Assembly (NCBI RefSeq): GCF_018390645.1
Contig: NZ_JAHBGC010000020.1
Coordinates: 661,467 to 725,466 of the forward strand
Source: Ancylobacter dichloromethanicus
GTDB taxonomy: Bacteria; Pseudomonadota; Alphaproteobacteria; Rhizobiales; Xanthobacteraceae
DNA length: 64,000 nt
Direction of reading: 5' to 3'
A program made the translations under genes and the position numbers. Position 1 is the stretch's first letter; each line of letters starts with the position of its first letter. Positions 8,672-15,860 of this stretch are shown here, piece after piece. The notes beneath the pieces were generated by a model. That model was not told the origin of the DNA. It was given only the letters and a program-made list of their open reading frames with translations, and did not search any database.

Positions 8672-10072
8672 TCAGGCCCCCTCGCCCGTCCCCTTGATCC
8701 GCCGCGCGCCGAAGCGGCGCTCGATCTGCTCGGCGCGGTCGGGTGGCACGCGCACCGCCAGATGCAGGTGCCCTTCCCCGTCGCTGCGGCGCTCCAGCAC
8801 TTCGCTGTGGCGATAGAGCCAGCTCAGGCTGCCGCCATCGGCCGCGTCGAGATCGACCGCGAGGCTGACCCGCTCGCGCGAGAGGCGGCGCGAAATCGCC
8901 GCGAGCAGCGGCTCCATGCCGTCGCCGGTCAGGGCCGAGACCGGAATCGGGCGGGCGTCGCCTTCCCGCCGGGCGGCGGTGTTGACCAGCCCGGCCCGGC
9001 TCTCCGCATCCAGCCGGTCGATCTTGTTCCAGACCTCGATGACGCGGTGGTCGTCCTCCGGGTCGATGTCGAGATCGGCCAGCACGCCCTTCACGTCATG
9101 CGCCTGGGCGTCGGCATCGTCATGCGACATGTCGCGCACATGCAGGATCAGGTCGGCCTCGATCACCTCCTCCAGCGTCGCCCGGAAGGCGGCGACGAGC
9201 TGGGTCGGCAGGTCGGAGATGAAGCCCACCGTGTCCGACAGGATCACCCGTTCGCCAGTGGGCAACTGCACGGCGCGCAGCGTCGGGTCGAGCGTGGCGA
9301 ACAGCAGGTCCTGCGCCATCACCTCGGCGCGGGTCAGCCGGTTGAACAGGGTCGACTTGCCCGCATTGGTGTAGCCGACCAGCGCCACCACCGGGTAAGG
9401 CACTTTCCTGCGGCTGGCGCGGTGCAGCGCGCGGGTGCGCTTCACCTGCTCCAGCTCGCGCTCGATCTTGAGGATGCGCTCGCCGATCAGCCGGCGGTCG
9501 GCCTCGATCTGGGTTTCGCCGGGGCCGCCGAGGAAGCCGAAGCCGCCGCGCTGGCGCTCCAGATGGGTCCAGGAGCGCACCAGCCGGCTGCGCTGATAAT
9601 TCAGGTGGGCGAGCTCCACCTGCAGCACGCCTTCCTTGGTGCGGGCACGCTGACCGAAGATTTCCAGAATCAGAGCTGTCCGGTCGATGACCTTGGCGGA
9701 AAACGCCTTTTCCAGGTTGCGCTGCTGCACCGGGCTGAGCGGGGCGTCGACGAAGACCAGCCCCGCCTCCTCCGCCTTCACGATGCCGGCGACCTCATCG
9801 ACCTTTCCGGCGCCGAGAAAGGTCGCCGGGCGTACCTGCGATAGCCCGACCAGCAGGCTGCCGACCACACGGAGGTCGATGGCGAGGGCGAGCCCTACCG
9901 CTTCGTCCAGCCGCGCCTCCGGCGAGCGACGGACATCGTCGGCCCCTCCCCCGCGGCGGGTGAGATGCGGAACGATGACGACCACGCGGGTGGCGTCGCC
10001 GGATGTCTCATGGTCGACGGGCAGGCCGGCGGCACGGCCGGCCGGCGGCCGGCGGGAGGTCTTAAGCTCCAA
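8672..10072 (-). CDS. hflX: Ribosome-associated GTPase HflX
   Basis: 466-residue GTPase that binds the 50S subunit and rescues or splits stalled ribosomes under stress. The N-terminal HflX domain contains LGAGKVDE and ends with GGFGFLGGPGETQIE. The G domain has G1 GYTNAGKST, G3 DTVGFI and G4 NKID. A helical coil between the two domains carries the Arg-rich linker. The start is a TTG at 10072, three bases after the hfq stop, so it is probably translated by coupling; no other plausible start precedes the conserved region. The hfq-hflX order is conserved across proteobacteria. Confidence 0.94.
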   Translation of the reverse strand: MELKTSRRPPAGRAAGLPVDHETSGDATRVVVIVPHLTRRGGGADDVRRSPEARLDEAVGLALAIDLRVVGSLLVGLSQVRPATFLGAGKVDEVAGIVKAEEAGLVFVDAPLSPVQQRNLEKAFSAKVIDRTALILEIFGQRARTKEGVLQVELAHLNYQRSRLVRSWTHLERQRGGFGFLGGPGETQIEADRRLIGERILKIERELEQVKRTRALHRASRRKVPYPVVALVGYTNAGKSTLFNRLTRAEVMAQDLLFATLDPTLRAVQLPTGERVILSDTVGFISDLPTQLVAAFRATLEEVIEADLILHVRDMSHDDADAQAHDVKGVLADLDIDPEDDHRVIEVWNKIDRLDAESRAGLVNTAARREGDARPIPVSALTGDGMEPLLAAISRRLSRERVSLAVDLDAADGGSLSWLYRHSEVLERRSDGEGHLHLAVRVPPDRAEQIERRFGARRIKGTGEGA

Positions 10073-10074
10073 AA

Positions 10075-10326
10075 TCAGCCCTTCTCGCCGGTCTCGTCCG
10101 GCTCGAACAGCTGAACCGGATGGCCGGGCATGATGGTCGAGATGGCGTGCTTGTAGACGAGCTGCGAGTGGCCGTCGCGGCGCAGCAGCACGCAGAAATT
10201 ATCGAACCAGGTGACGACTCCCTGAAGCTTCACGCCGTTGACCAGGAAGATGGTGAGCGGCGTCTTGTTCTTGCGGACGTGGTTGAGAAAGGTGTCCTGG
10301 AGGTTCTGAGAACGTTCCGCGGCCAT
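10075..10326 (-). CDS. hfq: RNA chaperone Hfq
   Basis: 83-residue Sm-like hexameric protein that pairs small RNAs with mRNAs. Both Sm motifs are visible: [16 protein letters not shown] (Sm1) and the [10 protein letters not shown] segment (Sm2, with the KH pair that lines the proximal U-binding pore). The C-terminal tail is short and acidic, as in other alphaproteobacteria. It lies two bases upstream of hflX in the same operon, downstream of ntrBC-ntrYX-trkAH-dat. No strong ribosome binding site precedes the ATG; an A-rich tract occupies that position. Confidence 0.97.
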   Translation of the reverse strand: MAAERSQNLQDTFLNHVRKNKTPLTIFLVNGVKLQGVVTWFDNFCVLLRRDGHSQLVYKHAISTIMPGHPVQLFEPDETGEKG

Positions 10327-10356
10327 GATTTTTTGATCCGTTTGTTTGTTGTTGGT
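10327..10356 (-). promoter_or_regulatory. A-rich (ARN-type) hfq leader, possible autoregulatory Hfq site
   Basis: In the transcript sense, the 30 bases before the hfq start read ACCAACAACAAACAAACGG followed by ATCAAAAAATC. Consecutive AAC/AAA triplets fit the A-R-N pattern bound by the distal face of Hfq. The segment sits where a Shine-Dalgarno would be, so Hfq binding could block initiation. Hfq autoregulation is known in E. coli and reported in rhizobia; its presence here is inferred. Confidence 0.45.
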
Positions 10357-10445
10357 CGTCGCTCGGCGCGGTCGCCTTCACCTGTTCGCTCCGTCCGGGA
10401 GCGGACAACCATGAAGACGTGCGCCCCAAACATGGCACACCATGC

Positions 10446-10457
10446 CTTGCGCGCAAG
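10446..10457. repeat. Perfect 12-bp palindrome in the hfq upstream region
   Basis: CTTGCGCGCAAG is a perfect palindrome located about 120 bases before the hfq start, in the 209-base gap between dat and hfq. It could be an operator for an internal hfq promoter or chance in GC-rich DNA. I could not place convincing -35 and -10 boxes beside it. Confidence 0.25.
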
Positions 10458-10535
10458 ATGCTTTCGCCAAGTTGGTGACGCTTGGCAAGGTCTTTCATTG
10501 CCGGCGTCAAGCCCGCGCGGGGACAAGTTCCCGGT

Positions 10536-11396
10536 TCAGCGGCCGGTCTGGGCATATTTGTGGAAGTTTTCCCGCAGGGCGCGCGCCACCGCGCCGGGGC
10601 GGCCGTCGCCTATGAGGTGGCCGTCGATTCGCACCACGGCCGTGGCGAGGTTGGTCGCCGAGGTCACGAAGGCCTCGCGCGCCGCCCGGGCTTCCGCCAC
10701 CGTGAAGGGGCGCTCGTCGACGCGCAGTTGCAGCGCCTCGGCGACCTCCAGCATCACTGTCCGGGTAATGCCGCGCAGGATGCCGCCTTCCGCCGGGCGG
10801 GTGACGAGCCGGCCGTCGCCGGTGACGATCCAGGCATTGGTCGATCCGCCTTCTGTGACATGGCCGGACGCATCGACGAACCACGCCTCGCGCGCGCCGG
10901 CCTGCTTGGCGGCCTGCTTCGCCAGCACGTTGGGCAGCAGGCCGATGGTCTTGATGTCGACCCGCTCCCAGCGATTGTCCGGCACGGTAATGACCGCGAT
11001 CCCCTCCCCCGCCACGGCGTCGGCCCTCGCCGGGTCGACCGAACGCGCGGTGACCACGAGCGAGGGCGGCGTCGCCGGATCGGGGAAATAATGGTCGCGG
11101 CGCGCCACGCCGCGCGTCACTTGCAGATAGACTAGGCCGTTGCGCACGCGGTTGCGCCGGATGGTCTCGCGCAGCACCACGCCGAGCGCGGCGAGCGGCA
11201 TCGGCAGGCGAATGCGCAGTTCATTCAGCGACCGCACCAGCCGTTCCAGGTGGCGGCGCTCGTCCACCATATGGCCGGCGCGCACCTCGCACACCTCATA
11301 AACGCCGTCGCCGAACTGGTAGCCGCGGTCCTCGACATGCACGCCGGCATCGGCATGCGGCAGGTAGGCGCCGTTCACATAGGCAATACGCGACAT
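10536..11396 (-). CDS. dat: D-amino-acid transaminase (class IV PLP aminotransferase)
   Basis: 286-residue fold-type IV PLP enzyme. It converts D-alanine plus 2-oxoglutarate to pyruvate plus D-glutamate, or acts on related D-amino acids. Family signatures are YVNGAYLPHADAGVHVEDRGYQFGD at the N-terminus (quoted only as a region, residues 6-30), the PLP lysine in DIKTIGLLPN, and the phosphate-binding EGGSTNAW. Branched-chain and 4-amino-4-deoxychorismate enzymes share the fold, but the N-terminal pattern favours the D-amino-acid group. It lies between trkH and hfq on the same strand, a placement recurrent in alphaproteobacteria. Confidence 0.85.
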   Translation of the reverse strand: MSRIAYVNGAYLPHADAGVHVEDRGYQFGDGVYEVCEVRAGHMVDERRHLERLVRSLNELRIRLPMPLAALGVVLRETIRRNRVRNGLVYLQVTRGVARRDHYFPDPATPPSLVVTARSVDPARADAVAGEGIAVITVPDNRWERVDIKTIGLLPNVLAKQAAKQAGAREAWFVDASGHVTEGGSTNAWIVTGDGRLVTRPAEGGILRGITRTVMLEVAEALQLRVDERPFTVAEARAAREAFVTSATNLATAVVRIDGHLIGDGRPGAVARALRENFHKYAQTGR

Positions 11397-11430
11397 CGTC
11401 GGTCTCCACCGTCAGCTCGTTGAATCGAGC

Positions 11431-11453
11431 GCACCTTCTTGTTGACAAGGTGC
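11431..11453 (-). repeat. Inverted repeat between trkH and dat
   Basis: GCACCTT and AAGGTGC form a perfect 7-bp stem around a nine-base loop in the 79-base gap upstream of dat. There is no T-run after it on either strand, so it is not a classical intrinsic terminator. It could act in RNA processing or as an operator for dat. Confidence 0.35.
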
Positions 11454-11475
11454 TTCCACCGGATCGCAAAAGCTC

Positions 11476-12924
11476 CTAGCGCCGCCACAGCGCGAAATTG
11501 GCCAGGCCCAGCACGACGAGGATCTCCAGCCGTCCGAGAATCATGGCGAGCGCCAGTATAATCTGCGCATAGGCCGGCAGCGCGCCCCAGTCCGGCCAGC
11601 TCACCTCCGGCTGCCAGCCCGCCGTATAGACCGGCCCGACATTGCTCAGCGCTGCCATCACCGCGACGAAGGCCGCCTCGAAGCTCGGCATGGACGGCGC
11701 GAGCGCGACCGTCAGCGCCGCAATCGTCGAACAGGCGACGCCGAACATGATCCAGATCGCCTTCATCATCTGCAGCGTCACGTTCTGCTGACCGAGCCGG
11801 CGCGGGTGCACGGCGCTGGGATGCACCAGCCGCTCCAGTTCCCGCAGGCTCTGCAGTACCATGATGCCGGCGCGGTAGATCTTGATGCCACCGGCGGTTG
11901 AGAAGCTGGCGCCGCCGACGAAGATCACCGCCAGCACAAGCGCCACCGGCAGGCTGGCAAAGGCGCCGCCATGTGGCTCGATGCCGGAGGTGGTGACCAG
12001 CGAAACGGCAGCGAACAGGCCGTCCTCCAGCGCCAGCGGAACGGACAGCTTTCCTTCGCCGGCGCGGAAGCCGATCGCTGCCGCGGCAAGCCCGAGACCC
12101 CCACATAGAACAAAAAAGACTATGTTTTCATACTGTCCCAACGCATTTCTAATGCGTCGCGTGAGCAGCATGCGGTGCCACAGCACGCTGGTGCCGCCAA
12201 CCAGCATGAAGACGATCAGCACCGCTTTGATACTGAAATGGCCATAGGCGGCGATGCCGTCCGCGTCGGGAAGCAGGCCGCCGGTCGAGAGCGCGGCGCC
12301 GGCGAGGCCGAGCGCCTCGAACAGCCTCACGCCAAGCAGGAACAGCGTCAGCGTGCAGAGGATCGTCGCGCCGAGATAGATCGGCAGCACCAGCCGCAGC
12401 GCATCGTCGAGTGTCGTCTGGTGGGTCGCGGCGACGAGGTCGGCGCGGGCGCTGCGGTCCGGCAGCCCGCCCATTCCGGCCGGCCCCAGCACCGCGACGA
12501 AGCCGACGAGAGAGAGCAGGCCGCCGGCCCATTGCAGCGTCAGCAGCCAGCCCAGCGTGGCCCGCGGCACGTTCTCGATCGCGTGGATCTGCACCGGGCC
12601 GGTGGTGGTAAAGGCCGAGACCGCCTCCAGCCACGCATGCAACGGGCTGAGCGAGGTGGTCGCGGCGATCGGGACGGCGGCGACCACGGGGACGCCGATC
12701 CACAGCACCAGCAGCAGCCCATAGGCGGCCAGCCGGTCGAGGCGCCCGGCGCGATGGCGCACGGCGAGATAGACCGCGCCGGCGCCGAACACGGTGAGCA
12801 GCGCGGTCATCAGGAAGATGTCGGCGCCCGGCTCGTTACGGAACAGCGACACCAGCGCCGAGAGCAGCAGGAACCCCGCCATCACGCCGGCGGTCTGGGC
12901 GCTGTAACGGGCGACCGCGATCAT
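11476..12924 (-). CDS. trkH: Trk potassium uptake membrane subunit TrkH
   Basis: 482-residue integral membrane potassium channel subunit of the TrkH/KtrB superfamily. Four membrane-pore-membrane repeats can be followed by their filter glycines: FTTTGPV, STGGLLP, TTSGIEPHG and SNVGPVY. Hydrophobic helices start directly at the N-terminus. It partners with the cytosolic gating ring TrkA, encoded 27 bases upstream in the same direction. The start ATG is preceded by GGGAGG nine or so bases away. Co-location with ntrYX is a standing feature of rhizobial genomes and may reflect links between nitrogen and ion homeostasis. Confidence 0.94.
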   Translation of the reverse strand: MIAVARYSAQTAGVMAGFLLLSALVSLFRNEPGADIFLMTALLTVFGAGAVYLAVRHRAGRLDRLAAYGLLLVLWIGVPVVAAVPIAATTSLSPLHAWLEAVSAFTTTGPVQIHAIENVPRATLGWLLTLQWAGGLLSLVGFVAVLGPAGMGGLPDRSARADLVAATHQTTLDDALRLVLPIYLGATILCTLTLFLLGVRLFEALGLAGAALSTGGLLPDADGIAAYGHFSIKAVLIVFMLVGGTSVLWHRMLLTRRIRNALGQYENIVFFVLCGGLGLAAAAIGFRAGEGKLSVPLALEDGLFAAVSLVTTSGIEPHGGAFASLPVALVLAVIFVGGASFSTAGGIKIYRAGIMVLQSLRELERLVHPSAVHPRRLGQQNVTLQMMKAIWIMFGVACSTIAALTVALAPSMPSFEAAFVAVMAALSNVGPVYTAGWQPEVSWPDWGALPAYAQIILALAMILGRLEILVVLGLANFALWRR

Positions 12925-12951
12925 GTCCTGCCGCCTCCCAATGGCCGCCGC

Positions 12952-14328
12952 TCAGAAGAATTCAAGGCTCACCCGGAACAACTGCTCCACCCGTTTCACC
13001 TTGTCGGCGAGCGCGAACATCACCACCCGGTCGCGGGCCTGGATCACGGTATCGCCGCGCGGCAGCAGCACCCGCCCGGCGCGGATCACCGCGCCGATGC
13101 GCATGCCGTCGAACAGATCGAGCTGGCGCAGAGGCTTGCCGACCAGCGGCGAGGTCTCCAGCGCCTCGGCCTCGATCACCTCGCCGTCGCCGTTCAGCAG
13201 CGAGTGCACGCCGCGAATGCGCCCCTTGCGGACATATTGCAGGATCTTGGAGACAGTGATCTGGCGCGGATTCACATAAGCGTCGATGCCGAGCCCGCGG
13301 GCGAAGGCCGGATAGGCCGGATCGTTGAGCAGGGACAGCATGCGCTTGGCGCCCAGCTCGCGCGAGAGCAGGCAGGAGAGGATGTTGACGCGGTCGTCAT
13401 TGGTGACCGCGATCATCGTGTCCGCGTCACCGACGGCGGCCTCCTCAAGGATCGCCCGGTCGAGGGCGCTGCCCCGCAGCACCACGGTGCGCGACAATTG
13501 CTGGGCGATCTCCTCGGCGCGCGGAACGCTGTCCTCGATGATCTTCACCCGCGCCTTCGGGTTGCGTTGCTCCAGCTCGCGCGCGACATAGAGACCGATA
13601 TTGCCGCCGCCGCCGATGACGATGCGCTGCGCCGGCGGCTCGTCATGGCCGAAGATCGACAGCGTGCGGCTCACCTGGTCGGAATGGGCGGCGAAATAGG
13701 CGAGGTCACCGGCCAGCAGCGAATCGGTCGAACGCGGCACGAAGGTCTTGCCGTCGCGATAGACCGCCACCACGACGGCGCGTAGATCGGGAAAGAGGTC
13801 TGTCAGCTGGCGCAGCGGCGTGTCGAGAACCGGGCAGTCCTCCTGGCAGCGTACCCCCACCACCACGACATTGCTGTCGTTGAAGCTCACCGTGTCGACC
13901 GCCCCCGGCAGCGACAGGCGCCGCAGCACCATCTCGCCCACTTCCAGCTCCGGCGAGATCACCACGTCGATCGGCAGATGGTCGCGCGAGAACAGGTCGC
14001 GCCAATGGCCTTGCAGATAGCTCTGCGCCCGCACCCGGGCGATCTTGGTCGGCACGTCGAACAGCGCGTGGCCGACCTGGCAGGCGACCATGTTGACTTC
14101 GTCGTGCAGGGTGACGGCGATCAGCATGTCCGCCGCCTCCAGCCCGGCGCGGGCCAGCACGTCGGGGTGCGAGCCGTGGCCGACGAAGCCGCGCACGTCG
14201 AGTGTGTCGGTGATCGCCTGGATCAGGCGCGGCGACGTGTCGATGACGGAGACGTCGTTCTGCTCTGCGGCCAGACGCTCGGCGATACCGAACCCCACCT
14301 GCCCCGCACCGCAAATGACGACTTTCAT
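12952..14328 (-). CDS. trkA: Trk potassium transporter peripheral subunit TrkA
   Basis: 458-residue cytosolic regulator made of two RCK modules, each an NAD-binding Rossmann domain plus an RCK-C domain. The first dinucleotide motif is ICGAGQVGFGIAERL at the N-terminus and the second is VIGGGGNIGLYVAREL near residue 235. It gates TrkH in response to NAD(H)/ATP. The C-terminal RCK-C part (about 370-450) contains LPRGDTVIQARDRVVMF. The stop lies 27 bases before trkH. The 150-base gap upstream to ntrX may contain a promoter, which I could not locate. Confidence 0.95.
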   Translation of the reverse strand: MKVVICGAGQVGFGIAERLAAEQNDVSVIDTSPRLIQAITDTLDVRGFVGHGSHPDVLARAGLEAADMLIAVTLHDEVNMVACQVGHALFDVPTKIARVRAQSYLQGHWRDLFSRDHLPIDVVISPELEVGEMVLRRLSLPGAVDTVSFNDSNVVVVGVRCQEDCPVLDTPLRQLTDLFPDLRAVVVAVYRDGKTFVPRSTDSLLAGDLAYFAAHSDQVSRTLSIFGHDEPPAQRIVIGGGGNIGLYVARELEQRNPKARVKIIEDSVPRAEEIAQQLSRTVVLRGSALDRAILEEAAVGDADTMIAVTNDDRVNILSCLLSRELGAKRMLSLLNDPAYPAFARGLGIDAYVNPRQITVSKILQYVRKGRIRGVHSLLNGDGEVIEAEALETSPLVGKPLRQLDLFDGMRIGAVIRAGRVLLPRGDTVIQARDRVVMFALADKVKRVEQLFRVSLEFF

Positions 14329-14478
14329 GGCGACCCCACTCTACCCGCCGGCGCCGGTCGTTACCGTGCTTAGGTACCTTCGGCGCTGTTCGCGAGTCAC
14401 TCTATAGCAGGTTCGCGCACCGCCACAGCCGCCCGAGCGCGCGGTCCGCACATCTTCCTGCACCCGCGCGACGGGCGC

Positions 14479-15846
14479 TCAGCCGATGCCGAGCGCCTTC
14501 AGCTTGCGGTGCAGCGCGGAGCGCTCCATGCCGACGAATTCGGCGGTGCGCGAGATGTTGCCGCCGAAGCGGCTGATCTGGGCGACGAGATATTCCCGTT
14601 CGAACACCTCGCGCGCGTCGCGCAGCGGCAGACCCATCAGATGTTCGCCGCCATTGCCGCTCGGCAGGCTTGGCACCAGCGAGCCGACATCGGGCGGCAG
14701 CATGTCGGCGGTCACCGGCGCCTCGGCGTCGCCGGAGGCCAGAATCAGCAGCCGCTCGATGTTGTTGCGCAGCTGGCGGACATTGCCCGGCCAGTCATGC
14801 GACTGCAGCACGGCGAGCGCGTCGTCGGCCACCCGCCGGCGCGGCAGGCCGGTCGACTGCGAGATCTGGTCGAGGAAAAACTCGACCAGCTCCGGCACGT
14901 CCTCGCGCCGCTCGGCGAGCGGGGGCACCCGCACCGGCACGACGCCGAGCCGGTGGTACAGATCCTCGCGGAAGCGGCCCTCGGCGATCTCCTTCTCCAG
15001 ATTTCGCGCGGTAGAGGAGATGATGCGCACATCGACCGAGACCCGCGTGGCGCCACCGACGCGCAGGAAGTTCTGGTCGACCAGCACGCGCAGGATGCGA
15101 TTCTGGGTCTCGCGCGGCATGTCGGCGATTTCGTCGATGAACAGCGTGCCGCCATGCGCTTCCTCCAGCGCGCCGACCTGGCGGCCCTGCCCTTCCCCGA
15201 CCTCGACGCCGAACAGCTCGACCTCCATGCGCTCGGGCGTGATGGCGGCGGCGTTGATGACGACGAACGGCCCGTTGGCCCGCCCCGAGGCGGCGTGGAT
15301 CATGCGCGCCGTAAGCTCCTTGCCGGAGCCGGACGGGCCGACGATCATGATCCGGCTGTTGGTCGGGGCCACCCGCTCAATGCCCTGCCGGAGCTGATTC
15401 ATCACAGAAGACTTGCCGACCAGAAGTTGAGCAACTGCCGTGCGTTGCTTGAGATCGCGCACCTCACGCTTGAGGCGCAGCGTCTCCAGCGCGCGGTCGG
15501 CGACGAGGATGAGGCGGTCGGAGTTGAACGGCTTCTCGATGAAATCGTAGGCGCCCTGCTTGATGGCGGCCACCGCCGTCTCGATCGTGCCGTGGCCGGA
15601 GATCATCACCACCGGCACGTCGGGATGGTTCTTCTTGATCAGTTCGAGCAGTTGCAGGCCGTCGAGCCGGGAGCGCTCCAGCCAGATGTCGAGGAAGACC
15701 AGATTGGGCCGGCGCGCCTCGATGGCTGCCAGCGCCTCATCGCTGTCCTTGGCGGTGCGGGCGCCATAGCCCTCATCTTCCAGTATGCCCGCGACCAGCC
15801 CGCGAATATCGGCTTCGTCGTCGACGATCAGAATGTCCGTCGCCAT
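14479..15846 (-). CDS. ntrX: Response regulator NtrX
   Basis: 455-residue NtrC-family regulator paired with NtrY, involved in nitrogen, redox and envelope responses in alphaproteobacteria. The receiver has acidic pocket VDDEAD and phospho-acceptor Asp53 (VFLDIW). The AAA+ domain has Walker A GPSGSGKE and Walker B GGTLFIDEIADM. The sigma54-contact GAFTGA loop is missing (the region reads VEVGEGQGRQVG), as known for NtrX, so it likely acts without classical sigma54 activation. A Fis-type helix-turn-helix ends the protein (GGNISRTAEFVGMERSALH). It is encoded 14 bases downstream of ntrY. Confidence 0.95.
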   Translation of the reverse strand: MATDILIVDDEADIRGLVAGILEDEGYGARTAKDSDEALAAIEARRPNLVFLDIWLERSRLDGLQLLELIKKNHPDVPVVMISGHGTIETAVAAIKQGAYDFIEKPFNSDRLILVADRALETLRLKREVRDLKQRTAVAQLLVGKSSVMNQLRQGIERVAPTNSRIMIVGPSGSGKELTARMIHAASGRANGPFVVINAAAITPERMEVELFGVEVGEGQGRQVGALEEAHGGTLFIDEIADMPRETQNRILRVLVDQNFLRVGGATRVSVDVRIISSTARNLEKEIAEGRFREDLYHRLGVVPVRVPPLAERREDVPELVEFFLDQISQSTGLPRRRVADDALAVLQSHDWPGNVRQLRNNIERLLILASGDAEAPVTADMLPPDVGSLVPSLPSGNGGEHLMGLPLRDAREVFEREYLVAQISRFGGNISRTAEFVGMERSALHRKLKALGIG

Positions 15847-15860
15847 TTGTTTGTTCTCCT

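Noticed and set aside
8348..9844. Plus-strand 498-codon open frame opposite hflX
   Set aside because: Its sequence is His/Arg/Gly-rich without family motifs and overlaps the well-supported mazG and hflX.
10478..10502. TTGGCA...TTGCC resembling a sigma54 promoter
   Set aside because: The GG-to-GC distance is 14 bases, not 10, and it points away from any gene start.
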